Positions 1-8,453 of a stretch of DNA of 64,000 nt are shown in pieces; within the stretch, counting starts at the first letter, position 1, and each line of letters opens with the position of its first letter. The notes below the pieces were generated by a model. That model saw only the letters and a program-made list of their open reading frames with translations. It searched no databases and had not been told where the DNA came from. The DNA is taken from NCBI GenBank assembly GCA_004764695.1, contig CM015708.1, positions 62,001 through 126,000 of the forward strand, in the 5' to 3' direction. Source of the stretch: Schizochytrium sp. TIO01 (Eukaryota > Sar > Bigyra > Thraustochytrida > Thraustochytriidae). The position numbers and the translations under genes were made by a program.

Positions 1-339
1 GCAACGACTGGCCAGACTCTAGGCCAATGTACTCGCTGCGGCACACACTACTGCTATAATTGTGCGGTCAGGCATCTTTTTGCAGTCTGTGCGTGCCGAA
101 ATCTGCTTCTGTTTCGTTGCAATGCTTGTCGAAGCACGCAGCTTGTGCCGGTGCAGGCTGTGCGCGACGAGCTGATTCAGTTGGTCATCCAATCGAATGA
201 GCATTATCTGGTTGTTGATGGCTGTTCAAGCTGTTCGCGCGTGACATTAGTGTGTCCGTATAATATTGATTGTGCTTCTCATCAGCTAGATATCTTTGCG
301 CGCGACTTGAGCTTGTATAGCAAGTTTGCAAGCTGCTAG
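1..339 (+). CDS. Cys-rich zinc-binding protein, C-terminal part (5' truncated)
   Basis: The frame is open from the first base to the stop at 339, so this is the last 112 residues of a gene that begins before the window. The first ~55 residues carry closely spaced Cys pairs (CTRCGTHYCYNC, CACRN, CNACRS) of the kind that bind zinc in ribbons or treble clefs, and two more Cys pairs follow (CSSC and a later single Cys). An internal ATG at 145 would drop the Cys-rich part and is unlikely to be the true start. It converges on the deaminase-like gene, with only 8 bases between the stops. I do not recognise the family; the function is unknown and only the zinc-binding character is inferred. Confidence 0.6.
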   Translation, partial: ATTGQTLGQCTRCGTHYCYNCAVRHLFAVCACRNLLLFRCNACRSTQLVPVQAVRDELIQLVIQSNEHYLVVDGCSSCSRVTLVCPYNIDCASHQLDIFARDLSLYSKFASC

Positions 340-347
340 TTAGTTAA

Positions 348-941
348 TTAGTTATATGCGTCTGTCATCTCGCAGTCTGCTGACGGCTCTGGCCAGCTGC
401 GTGTTCTGCATAGGCCGCCGCCGCACTGGTCAACCAGTTCTTTATTTTGGACAGACCTGATTTGCTTAAGTTCGATTCCTGCGATTTGAAGCACCGCAAC
501 GCTCACGCGCGATTCCCAGTCGCGCATGCTTGCGAATACCACGCGGCTTATTCCTAGCCACAAACAAAGTCTTGCTCCTTCTTTGTTTGGCATGTGTGAT
601 GTGTATAGTGTGGAGCCGCGCAGTTCGCTTGGTGTGCACTTGAATTGACTCAGTGCGACCAAGACTGCGTCTGCCTCGAAGAATGATTGGGCCCAGTTGC
701 CGACTGCTAGGTCTTTTCTTGCTGGTTCTAGGTTTGAGTCTGTTGCTTGCGCCACGATTTGGCCTGACTTGCTCACGATCACTGCGCCTGACAGCTCTGT
801 TGCGTTCGTATGCGTGCGCAGCTTTCTGGCCTCGCATGCCATCAGCAGATAGAACTCGTCTGTGCTGAGCGACTGTTTACTTTCTTTTTCTGTTCTCACT
901 TTCATTCGCTGCCATGCTTGTTGTATTTGACTGCCACTATA

Positions 942-983
<42 letters not shown>

Positions 984-995
984 ACTTTGATTCAT
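348..995 (-). CDS. Deoxycytidylate/cytidine deaminase-like protein lacking zinc ligands
   Basis: The ATG at 995 gives 215 residues; the frame opens further upstream only from a TTG. Just after the start there is a run of about 13 Asn encoded by an (ATT/AAT) microsatellite. The rest resembles the cytidine/dCMP deaminase fold: an alpha-beta segment with SGAVIVSKSGQIVA, a helix FFEADAVLVAL where HAExNA is expected, and TLYTSHMPNKEGARL followed by GISRVVFA where the PCxxCA helix and the last strand are expected. The catalytic Glu position is kept, but the His/Cys and both PCxxC cysteines are replaced (F, N, G), so no zinc site is visible. It may be an inactive paralogue with a binding or regulatory role. 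The family call is from pattern only; that it is non-catalytic follows if the alignment is right. Confidence 0.55.
940..983. repeat. (ATT)n microsatellite inside coding sequence
   Basis: About 14 ATT units. On the minus strand they read as AAT codons and give the poly-Asn run of the deaminase-like protein. Confidence 0.9.
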
Positions 996-1091
996 TTTTG
1001 TTTGATTAGTTTTTTTGGGATAGAAGCACACAATCAAAACAAAAACAAGCTCAAAGCGGTTGCTCTTGTAACTTTTGTACTCATATATATA

Positions 1092-1275
1092 CCTTACTAA
1101 AGTCTATATCGACTTGATTGAGGTAGATATAGACTTTGAGCTAAGTATATATAGTCTACCTTAGTAAAGTCTATATCGACTTGATCGAGGTAGATATAGA
1201 CTTCGAGCTAAGTATATATAGTCTACCTTAGTAAAGTCTATATCGACTTAATTGAAGTAGATATAGACTTTGAGC
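1092..1275. repeat. Three tandem 67-bp repeats, each with a hairpin
   Basis: Copies start at 1092, 1159 and 1226 with a few substitutions. Each contains AGTCTATATC and, about 15 bases later, its exact inverse GATATAGACT, so each can form a 10-bp stem. The array ends at a run of G (about 1277-1284). It lies between the deaminase-like gene and the tRNA gene and has no ORF. It could be a regulatory or transcript-end structure; the role is unknown. Confidence 0.85.
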
Positions 1276-1393
1276 CCGGGGGGGTAGCAAGCATTTCTTT
1301 TTGTTCTTGCTGTTGTTGTTGAATGTTTCTTGTCTAGTAACAAAAGAAATAAAAATACATAAAAAAAAATAAACGATCAATCGATTTAGATAC

Positions 1394-1466
1394 TATCTGC
1401 GGTGAGGATCGAACTCACAATCTCCTGATTAGAAGTCAGGCGCCTTATCCATTTGGCCACACAGAT
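1394..1466 (-). tRNA. tRNA-Arg (anticodon TCT)
   Basis: Read on the minus strand, a 73-nt cloverleaf is complete: a 7-bp acceptor stem (ATCTGTG with CGCAGAT, one G-T pair), a D arm with AAATGGATAA, an anticodon stem CCTGA/TCAGG around loop CTTCTAA, a 5-nt variable region, and T stem GTGAG/CTCAC with loop TTCGATC. The anticodon TCT reads AGA. CCA is not encoded, as in eukaryotic tRNA genes. No intron is seen. AGA is a common Arg codon in AT-rich genomes, so the tRNA could support viral translation. Confidence 0.93.
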
Positions 1467-1616
1467 AATGAGTCGATCGCCTTGGTTTTGTTGTTATATA
1501 TAATTTGTTTTGTTCGATTGCAACAGCTATTACATATTATAAAAAAAAAATATAAACAAAACAAACTGCAACCCAAACAATGCCATCAAATCCTTATTGT
1601 GTGAAGCGTGTGAAAG

Positions 1617-2360
1617 ATGGAACAATTTTGTAGAATTTGTCTTAGCCATCATACACTCACGGATTCAAGCTTCTACAAGTCTCCGTGCAAATGCGTTGGC
1701 TCAATAGAACTTGTCCACGAAGAGTGTCTTGATCGATGGAGATGCAGAAAGGATGATTTCTTTTGCTGTGAGATCTGTCGCGGGCGCTACCAAACAAAGC
1801 ATGACAGGTCTTGCTCAACCAGAACCGCCTCGCTTGCACAGCTGCTGCTTCAAACGCTGACGCGCATCATACTCTGCACCGTGATTGCCGCATGCTTTAC
1901 CTTTTTCGCCATGAAGCCTACTGACATCATGAAGCCAATGAGCTCGTTCTATACAATCATCCTGATCAGATCAAGCTTCTTGGTTCTTATCCTTTTTTCT
2001 ATCTATGCATTCCTCGGCTTGATGGGAATTCTGTGGATACCTGACTTGACTGACGCCGAGCTTCTCGCACGTCGCGAAGCTCTCTCGTTCATTCGCCGGC
2101 TCCCTTTCTTGCTGCGACCTTTTATAATGCCTTTTGTCTGCCTGTGTTTTCCTTTTCGCGCCGAGTATCTTTGGTATTTTAAATCGTGGACAATCTCTCA
2201 TCTAAAGTCAGGCGAGATTGTCAATTTCAATTCGATCGCCGCCATCAGAGACGCCTTTGACGCTGACTTTTTGCCCCACCAAACACTCCAACGTCGAATG
2301 TCAATCCTAACGATGAGCACCTCTTCTTCCTCTGATGAGACTGTTTTCCACTGTGCCTGA
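1617..2360 (+). CDS. RING-CH (MARCH-type) membrane E3 ubiquitin ligase
   Basis: 247 residues. The N-terminus is a C4HC3 RING-variant domain: C5-x2-C8, C24-x-C26, H34-x2-C37, C51-x2-C54 with a Trp (W41) after the His pair, the pattern of MARCH ligases and of the K3/MIR-type viral ligases. Hydrophobic membrane segments follow at about residues 82-100, 110-145 (long, possibly two) and 165-183, then a polar Ser-rich tail. Known members sit in membranes and ubiquitinate other membrane proteins, sending them to lysosomes or the proteasome. In this context a role in remodelling host or virion membrane proteins is plausible. Both domain and start (first ATG, MEQFCRIC) are clear; the substrate is unknown. 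Confidence 0.85.
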   Translation: MEQFCRICLSHHTLTDSSFYKSPCKCVGSIELVHEECLDRWRCRKDDFFCCEICRGRYQTKHDRSCSTRTASLAQLLLQTLTRIILCTVIAACFTFFAMKPTDIMKPMSSFYTIILIRSSFLVLILFSIYAFLGLMGILWIPDLTDAELLARREALSFIRRLPFLLRPFIMPFVCLCFPFRAEYLWYFKSWTISHLKSGEIVNFNSIAAIRDAFDADFLPHQTLQRRMSILTMSTSSSSDETVFHCA

Positions 2361-2364
2361 TAAT

Positions 2365-2393
2365 TTCTTCTTCTTCTTCTTCTTCTTCTTCTT
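2365..2393. repeat. (TTC)n microsatellite
   Basis: About nine TTC units directly after the stop of the RING-CH gene. Confidence 0.85.
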
Positions 2394-2509
2394 TTTATTA
2401 GTATTAGAATAAAATAATTTTAGATGGTAGTTAACACATTCGAATCTGTCCTAACAGTATTTTTTAATGCTTGTTGTTATATTTGATTTCTAACGTACGC
2501 CTTGTCTTC

Positions 2510-2566
2510 AAAACCAGTAAACATATTCAAAACCAGTCAACATATTCAAAACCAGTCAACATATTC
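2510..2566. repeat. Three tandem 19-bp repeats in the leader of the next gene
   Basis: Three copies of AAAACCAGT(A/C)AACATATTC, at 2510, 2529 and 2548, end 13 bases before the ATG at 2580. The position suggests a promoter or 5'-UTR element. The frame is open through them only from a TTG at 2502, so they are probably not translated. Confidence 0.8.
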
Positions 2567-2579
2567 AATCAAAACTATA

Positions 2580-3353
2580 ATGTATAACAACATGCTTGAT
2601 ATAAGTAAGAGTCATGATACCAACTCGGTGCTCAGAATAGACGATCTGGTCGTGCATAAAGTGGCGTGGGTTTTGATCAGCGAATTTACTTTGTCTATCC
2701 TTTCAACGCTAGGAGCTGGTCTCTTCCTATCAAACTTCACTACGTCTGCTGATAGTGTGCGCTTTGGCTTACTTGGCGGCATCCTCTGGGCAGGCATGAG
2801 CTTGTTCTCAATCCTGGGCAAACGAGCACAAATGCTGATTCTCGAACAAGAAGACTTTACAACCATGAGCAAGTCCACCCAGGAACAGCTCAAGATTATT
2901 GCGCATGACATCAATGGCAAAATATTCAATGAGATCTACTATCTTGCCAAGATTCTTTTCTTAGGATCCTTGATCGTTTCTGTTCTATCATGCTACTATC
3001 TCATCAATTACATCCATATTCCTATCGTCTTCACACTGACTTGTAGTCTATTTGTCTTACTGAGTGTCTTTCTGTTTATTCTAGCGTTTGTTCTGTCCTT
3101 TTTCAAGGCTATTTTCCTGATCTATTCTGCACCCAAAACAACATCCTACTTCCAGATAGCACGGCTCGTTCTTCGCACAAGCTGGCTTGCGCTCTTCTAT
3201 CTGCCCCTTTATATCGCTGCTATTCGCTTAGTCCAAGACACACTCGGCGAAGAACTCATGCGCAAGCTGTCTTCGATTGAATTCCAGCCTCAACAAACGT
3301 TTACGCTCATTCCCGAAAATGACCAACTCGGTGAATTTTATATACAACTCTAA
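2580..3353 (+). CDS. Multi-pass membrane protein, unknown function
   Basis: 257 residues from the first in-frame ATG (2580, MYNNMLD); an upstream extension would need the TTG at 2502 and the 19-bp repeats. Hydrophobic segments appear as two pairs (VAWVLISEFTLSILSTLGAG and VRFGLLGGILWAGMSLFSIL; AKILFLGSLIVSVLSCYYLI and IVFTLTCSLFVLLSVFLFIL) and a fifth near TSWLALFYLPLYIAAI. The loop between the two pairs is about 60 residues and hydrophilic. The C-terminal tail is acidic. No family is recognised. Confidence 0.7.
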   Translation: MYNNMLDISKSHDTNSVLRIDDLVVHKVAWVLISEFTLSILSTLGAGLFLSNFTTSADSVRFGLLGGILWAGMSLFSILGKRAQMLILEQEDFTTMSKSTQEQLKIIAHDINGKIFNEIYYLAKILFLGSLIVSVLSCYYLINYIHIPIVFTLTCSLFVLLSVFLFILAFVLSFFKAIFLIYSAPKTTSYFQIARLVLRTSWLALFYLPLYIAAIRLVQDTLGEELMRKLSSIEFQPQQTFTLIPENDQLGEFYIQL

Positions 3354-3385
3354 GCGACAGCTTTTTTGAGCTTTTTTTTGTAATT

Positions 3386-3850
3386 TTTTTTTTTCCCTTT
3401 CTGTTGTACCTTTCCTTTGTACCACCCATTCCTTTTTCTTCCTTTCTGTTTTTATTCCTTTCCTTTCTGTTGTTTCCTTTCCTTTCTGTTTCCTTTCCTT
3501 TCTGTTTTTTATTCCTTTCTGTTTTTTTTATTCCTTTCTGTTTTTATTCCTTTCTGTTTTTTATTCCTTTCTGTTGTTTCCTTTCCTTTCTGTTTTTTAT
3601 TCCTTTCTGTTTTTATTCCTTTCCTTTCTGTTGTTTCCTTTCCTTTCTGTTTTTTATTCCTTTCTGTTTTTATTCCTTACCTTTCTGTTTTTTTCTTCCT
3701 TTCTGTTTTTTCTTCCTTTCTGTTGTTTCCTTTCCTTTCTGTTTTTATTCCTTTCCTTTCTGTTTTTTATTCCTTTCTGTTGTTTCCTTCCCTTTGTTAA
3801 TCAATCTGTTTTTTATTCCTTTCTGCTGTACCTTCCCTTTGTTAATCAAT
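3386..3850 (+). repeat. Long CCTTTCTGTTTT-type polypyrimidine repeat
   Basis: About 460 bases of irregular repeats of TTCCTTTCTGTT(T)n on the plus strand. All three plus frames stay open over long stretches and give only Phe/Ser/Leu/Pro low-complexity sequence, so I take it as non-coding. It separates a membrane-protein gene from 3911-4603. Its extreme strand asymmetry could favour triplex or slipped structures. Confidence 0.85.
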
Positions 3851-3910
3851 TTGTACAAACAAACCACAATCAAAGCAGATCGCCGATCATAAGACACTGA
3901 TCAGCGCAAG

Positions 3911-4603
3911 ATGCAGCCGCACGACTCGGACCATGACGAAGCCCACTTTCTAGAATCATTCAAATACCAGCAGCAACAATCAACAAGCTCAGACAGTATT
4001 TCAAAGTACGAAACATTCTTTCAAATTCTAGGCAAGCAACTATCTATCCATCAGCTTGATAAACCGCGCCTCCGATGGCGCTTTGGCATCATCATTGATA
4101 ACCTGTCCGACATTGAAAACAGAGTCATCGTTCGTGGCAAGCTCATGTACAGCGTAGAAAAAAATCGAAAAGGTAGCAACAGCAGGCTCGACGCAGCTAT
4201 CGCAGATGAACAAATACGCGGCGTGCCTTGCACAATACTCTTGCGCCGCATCACACCAAACACACAAGCAATCTTTGATAAATTTGATACCATTCAAAAG
4301 TTCTGGATCTACGAACCGTGTCCTCCTGATCATGTGGTCATGTTCGGCACCATCACCAAAGACTTCAAAGTCCAAATGAATAACAAAAACTTCAACTTCA
4401 AAGCGAGTAGCCTCTTCTGCGCCTTTGACCAAGACTACTCACGCACAGCAGATCAGATACAGGCGCTTCACAACATCATGACAAGCTCCTTCTTTGTCAA
4501 ACATGCCATCTTTGAAAGCAAGTTCCCGAACGAGAGCATCCAACCAGACATGCGACAATTAGCAAAAGAACAAGAAGAACAATCCACCAACCTACAATCC
4601 TAA
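3911..4603 (+). CDS. Conserved-looking soluble protein, unknown function
   Basis: 230 residues starting at ATG 3911. The N-terminal ~30 residues are acidic/Gln-rich and look disordered. The middle (about 45-190) looks like a folded alpha/beta domain with regular strands (FGIIIDNLS, VIVRGKLMYSV, CTILLRRI, HVVMFGTITKDFKVQM). The C-terminus is Gln/Glu-rich. There is no signal peptide or membrane segment. Its 3' end overlaps the end of the convergent gene on the minus strand by 107 bases. I do not recognise the family; a virion component is possible given the neighbouring portal gene, but unproven. Confidence 0.65.
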   Translation: MQPHDSDHDEAHFLESFKYQQQQSTSSDSISKYETFFQILGKQLSIHQLDKPRLRWRFGIIIDNLSDIENRVIVRGKLMYSVEKNRKGSNSRLDAAIADEQIRGVPCTILLRRITPNTQAIFDKFDTIQKFWIYEPCPPDHVVMFGTITKDFKVQMNNKNFNFKASSLFCAFDQDYSRTADQIQALHNIMTSSFFVKHAIFESKFPNESIQPDMRQLAKEQEEQSTNLQS

Positions 4604-5060
4604 CGAGTTTATTGTACGCTTTTGTCTTCTCCGATTCTCTCGAGACCAACTCGATCTTTGATGGGTCGAACGTAAGCATCAGCCGCCCGTCCTCCATCAC
4701 CAAGCAAGCCCCAACAGGAACATGCTTGCACAGCTCGAAAAGGTCTCCTGTAAAATGCAGGATCCGACAGCTGCTCACACCACTCGATGGATCAGTGAAT
4801 CGGTTCTGTGCAACAAGCTCAGGCCACATCGCTTGCATGCTATGTAAACTCTGCTCGAGCCCGGTCTCAGACACATTGTTATGATCATTGATCACCTCTA
4901 CTGCTCTACTTGTGTTAGTAGGATCCGCTTCGCAACTCGATGTTATCTTGTCTTGTCTTCTTTTTATATTCTCAAAAGGATCTCGCGTGCGGCTTCGTTT
5001 CCTCAAAGTGTTTTCAGCACTAGCAATTTGCTGATACTTGCTAGAATAGTAGGAGCTCAT
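4497..5060 (-). CDS. Tail-anchored membrane protein, unknown function
   Basis: 187 residues from ATG 5060 (MSSYYSSK); the longer frame starts only at a GTG. A basic, disordered N-terminus (KRSRTRDPF, KRRQDK) is followed by a short soluble region and then one strong hydrophobic segment near the C-terminus (GWWIVLLVLLLIVACLVGC) with a short Cys/Arg tail, as in tail-anchored proteins. The hydrophobic segment lies in the 107-base overlap antisense to the Gln/Glu/Lys-rich end of 3911-4603; antisense of such codons is naturally Leu-rich, so the anchor could be an accident of the overlap. Confidence 0.55.
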   Translation of the reverse strand: MSSYYSSKYQQIASAENTLRKRSRTRDPFENIKRRQDKITSSCEADPTNTSRAVEVINDHNNVSETGLEQSLHSMQAMWPELVAQNRFTDPSSGVSSCRILHFTGDLFELCKHVPVGACLVMEDGRLMLTFDPSKIELVSRESEKTKAYNKLVRIVGWWIVLLVLLLIVACLVGCSRSGTCFQRWHV

Positions 5061-5200
5061 TTTTTTTGTTATTTTCACTTAATTCTAACCTACCTATAAC
5101 AAATGCGACCAACTAATTTCTGATTAGCTGTAGGTTAGATATATATATATATATATTACTTTGTTTTGTTTTTTTTTGCTATTATTTCATCAATTAACCA

Positions 5201-5734
5201 CTACTGTTTTATAGACATGTAACGAACTGACGCCTGCAGGCGCATGATATTAAACAGTTCGAACCATGCAATCACAAATGAGACCAAAATCATCGCCACT
5301 TGCATATTGAAACCCTCGGCGTAAAGTACTGTCTTTTCATTGTTCAACCACGGAGTCTTGCGCACCGCTTCATGATAAAATACTACCGAGAGCATCGACA
5401 GAACTATATTTGCGTTCTGAAAAAACAGCTGTTCATATGCACGCCATGGCTTGAAAACCTTTAAAATTGTGCCTGCTAAACTCGTCAATGCCGCACAAAC
5501 CGACGCAACAATACTCACTGTCAGTAGAGATTCCAATGCGCCCATCTTGCCCAGCAACTGTACCATGTTCAACCCGCAATTCTGTTTGAAAAACGCGACA
5601 CCCATCATTCGATAAAGTCGGCAATCTGGACCCATGCTTGAAATTTGCGTCAGGTACATCCAATCAAGAAATAAACTTGAACAAGCTATCAATGAGGCAA
5701 TCATCGTAAGACAGGTCGTTGGTGTGTATCGCAT
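5201..5734 (-). CDS. Claudin/PMP22-like four-TM protein (paralogue A)
   Basis: 177 residues. Four hydrophobic segments: about 8-24, 66-92, 103-122 and 146-164. The first extracellular loop has W25, C38 and C53 (W-x12-C-x14-C, then GL). The protein at 7731-8249 has the same three residues at exactly the same spacing (W29, C42, C57, then GL), and both have DC-x-L-Y after the Trp, so the two are paralogues. The first-loop Trp plus Cys pair and four-TM topology recall the claudin/PMP22/EMP superfamily, although the full W-GLW-C-C signature is not present here. A role in membrane contacts or envelope is a guess. Confidence 0.65.
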   Translation of the reverse strand: MRYTPTTCLTMIASLIACSSLFLDWMYLTQISSMGPDCRLYRMMGVAFFKQNCGLNMVQLLGKMGALESLLTVSIVASVCAALTSLAGTILKVFKPWRAYEQLFFQNANIVLSMLSVVFYHEAVRKTPWLNNEKTVLYAEGFNMQVAMILVSFVIAWFELFNIMRLQASVRYMSIKQ

Positions 5735-5917
5735 CTTGTTGTTGTTGTTGTTGTTTTTTATTTATTTATTTAGCCTTGCCAAAAAAAAACGGTGTGATTG
5801 TTTGTTTGTTTGTTTAATTATCAAATCTTGCCCGCTGTTCTTGTTTAAACTATAACATCTATACTTTTGTTTTGATATATTACCTAAGCTACCCATTTAT
5901 ATTGTTATTCTAATTAT

Positions 5918-5942
5918 TATTATTATTATTATTATTATTATT
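5918..5942. repeat. (ATT)n microsatellite
   Basis: About eight ATT units in the leader region between the four-TM gene (minus) and the portal gene (plus). The rest of 5735-6056 is AT-rich and holds no ORF; it must contain the divergent promoters of these two genes. Confidence 0.8.
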
Positions 5943-6056
5943 TCGGCGTGCTGAATGAATTGAAACAGCTTTATTCATATAGTAAAGACATTACATCGCT
6001 TATCAAAATCAAATACCAACCTGCTCCGCGTGACAAATCCATAACCAACAAGCCTG

Positions 6057-7613
6057 ATGGGTTCCAGCTTTAATTTTTTTGGCGTCAATCTCAAAGGCGA
6101 AGACCCTCTAAACATTGATACTTACTACTTTAGTGAACAAGTTGCGCACGAGGTTAGATACTTTCTTCACTCCAATGCAGCAGCAATCAATTGCCACCAC
6201 ACTCTTGAGCATTTTACCGTTCATTCGCTCAAGGTCAAGAGCTCGAGCAAAGCCTTCCAGAATTACATAGATCGTTTCTATATACCCTTCTTTAGAAACG
6301 TGCTTGAAAATGTAATCGTTTCAGGCTGGTGCGCTTACACGCTGCGCAAAGCCTCCATCACCAACCCAGAAACAGGCAAGAAAGAAAAGGTCATGATACC
6401 TGTGGTCGTACCAACAGATCATCTGCGATTCGAGCTTGTTGCAAATCGCACAACACACATGTTTGAAATTAAATGCTATTCCGGCGATGGCTTTACTCTC
6501 GTCAAAGATGTTCGCTTTATCTTCTTCCATGACCCTGCCAAGCTTGCAAACCGCTACATGATGCATTCGCCTCTCATTAGCCTTATTGGCGAATTTAGAT
6601 TTGTTCATGAGATCAGAAAATGCTTTGTACAAGCAGAGTATTCCGCGTCGCATCCAATGATCTATCTACAGGCCGCAAAAGATAGCTCGGGAGAGATTGG
6701 CAATGCTCACCAAACAACACTCATGGGCACCCGAGACGAACAAGATTTTGACCATGCAAGCGACTTTGGCGACGTTGTCCAAAATGAAATGGCGGGACCA
6801 GATGCCAAGCGTAGAGCCAGAATTCTCCAGAATGCAACCACCAACATGGCCATGAACTTTGAATTCCATGATGAACAGACACAAGAAATCGCTAGAGCAA
6901 ATTACAACAACTATTTCAATCTTGGTCTCAATTATCGCGACATGCGACCAATGTATGTCTGCCCACCAGGCATGACTCTTGCCTCGAAACCCGACACAGC
7001 TACGACAAAGGCAGATCACGAACGCATGGAAGCTGCGCTAGCAAGCAAAGTCATGATGGCCATGGGCATTCCAGAGTCTATATTCAGTCCCACAGCAAGA
7101 GTTAATATTGGAGGTGCAACCTACTCGGGTCGAGGCGGTACTCACCGTACCGCTGGAAGCTACGGCACAACGCATCAAAATGTTATGCACATTAATTCTT
7201 TTGAGGCGACGCTTGATCGTTACCGAACTACATTTGTCAATGCCTTTATAGATATTTATGAAGCTATCTTCAAGCGCCTTATCCCTCGAGACAAGATCAC
7301 TTTTGAGCCACCTCTCATTTATAAAAAGTATCTCGATGTGCTTATTATGGGCTTTGATGACCGAGTCATCGAAGCCTCTTCTTCTTCTTCTTCTTCTTCT
7401 TCTTCTTCTTCAACTCACCATGAAGTAAAGGATGCCAAATCAAAGACACCATCTCCAGATCAGAATAACACAGACCTTGATCAAGACGAGCAAAAAACAG
7501 ACCTTGACCAACAAGATAAAAAAACAACAACAACATCCAAACGCCCAACAAAGCAAGCTCACCAAGACGAACCAAAACCCCGCAAGAATAACTCAAAAAC
7601 TCAAAAACAATAA
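6057..7613 (+). CDS. Putative portal protein (HK97/herpes-type virion)
   Basis: 518 residues. The architecture resembles tailed-phage/mirusvirus portal proteins, the dodecameric ring through which DNA enters the capsid. An N-terminal wing-like region includes FFRNVLENVIVSGWCAY and a Pro-ending strand with VVVPTDHLRFELV. A central helical part follows, then a helix with MAMGIPESIFSP (about residues 334-345), which matches the usual portal motif of a short Gly-(I/V)-Pro after a long helix. Then comes SFEATLDRYRTTFVNAFIDIYEAIF, a typical clip/crown-side helix. The last ~80 residues are low-complexity: a Ser run from a (TTC)n tract at 7378-7411 and a Lys/Gln/Asp-rich tail. Without profile searches the call rests on motif order and on the presence of an HK97-like MCP in the same window. 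Confidence 0.6.
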   Translation: MGSSFNFFGVNLKGEDPLNIDTYYFSEQVAHEVRYFLHSNAAAINCHHTLEHFTVHSLKVKSSSKAFQNYIDRFYIPFFRNVLENVIVSGWCAYTLRKASITNPETGKKEKVMIPVVVPTDHLRFELVANRTTHMFEIKCYSGDGFTLVKDVRFIFFHDPAKLANRYMMHSPLISLIGEFRFVHEIRKCFVQAEYSASHPMIYLQAAKDSSGEIGNAHQTTLMGTRDEQDFDHASDFGDVVQNEMAGPDAKRRARILQNATTNMAMNFEFHDEQTQEIARANYNNYFNLGLNYRDMRPMYVCPPGMTLASKPDTATTKADHERMEAALASKVMMAMGIPESIFSPTARVNIGGATYSGRGGTHRTAGSYGTTHQNVMHINSFEATLDRYRTTFVNAFIDIYEAIFKRLIPRDKITFEPPLIYKKYLDVLIMGFDDRVIEASSSSSSSSSSSSTHHEVKDAKSKTPSPDQNNTDLDQDEQKTDLDQQDKKTTTTSKRPTKQAHQDEPKPRKNNSKTQKQ

Positions 7614-7730
7614 TAGATCTTATATATTCGACTTTAATCACATTCATTCAAGAATCTGCGCCTGTGTTTTGTTTTTGTTTCAGTCTCAGCAAACATAACC
7701 AACATTGAAATAAAATAAATTTAAAATAAC

Positions 7731-8249
7731 ATGCTAACCAAGAGCCACGAAACTGCGTTCATCGCGCTCAATATTCTCAGTCTACATCTAGCACTTATCA
7801 CACTCACAGGCGAATGGATTACGACAGTCAACAATTCAACGCTTCTTTATGATTGTGTCCTCTATCAGAAAGGAAGCTTCGGCCTCTGGGAAAACTTTTG
7901 CGGACTCGACGCCCACACGTTCCTTCAAAACCACAGCCTTTTGTACCAAGACAGCCTCTTGCGTGCACTCTACCCTACGAAGCTATGCATCTGTTTTGCT
8001 TGGTCTCTTCATGTGCTTACCTGTATCGTCTTGATGTATCTATCCTCGCTCAAAAAAACATTACTTGCCACGCTTTCAAGCTCATTCGCTCTCTATCTCG
8101 CGGGCTTTAGTCTGTTTCTGAATGGCTTTCTCACTTGCGATAACCAAGCCGAGCAGCATCTAACTTACGGCTTTGCATCTCTTGTACCTGTACTATTCAT
8201 TCAACTGTACATACTTTGCATTTCTATCCAAGACTTTTACAATATTTGA
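7731..8249 (+). CDS. Claudin/PMP22-like four-TM protein (paralogue B)
   Basis: 172 residues with four hydrophobic segments (about 8-27, 82-104, 109-131, 146-168). The first loop carries W29, C42 and GLW-x3-C57, close to the claudin signature W-GLW-xx-C. Spacing W-x12-C-x14-C-GL is identical to the 177-residue protein at 5201-5734, so these are diverged copies placed on either side of the portal gene. N-glycosylation sites (NNST, NHS) lie in the same loop, consistent with a lumenal or extracellular location. The claudin link is structural resemblance only. Confidence 0.7.
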   Translation: MLTKSHETAFIALNILSLHLALITLTGEWITTVNNSTLLYDCVLYQKGSFGLWENFCGLDAHTFLQNHSLLYQDSLLRALYPTKLCICFAWSLHVLTCIVLMYLSSLKKTLLATLSSSFALYLAGFSLFLNGFLTCDNQAEQHLTYGFASLVPVLFIQLYILCISIQDFYNI

Positions 8250-8453
8250 ACCCAAAGATTGAACTCAGTCACCCAATAATGCAATCCAAGATTCATTCAT
8301 ATAGAAAGATTTGTTGGTTTATCACCTCTTGCGTATAATATAACTTACACGGAAGCAACAATACTTTCTTCAACTTCAACTTAACTTACTAAACCAAACC
8401 AAACAAAAACATAAACAAAAGTTTAGACCCTAAAGCTACTACTACAACACACA

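Noticed and set aside
3404-3900. Three overlapping plus-strand ORFs of Phe/Ser/Leu/Pro
   Set aside because: All come from the polypyrimidine repeat, where no frame has stops; composition is pure low complexity.
4612-5099. Plus-strand ORFs of 90 and 72 residues antisense to 4497-5060
   Set aside because: No start context or protein character better than the minus-strand gene; the minus frame is longer and has a clear ATG.
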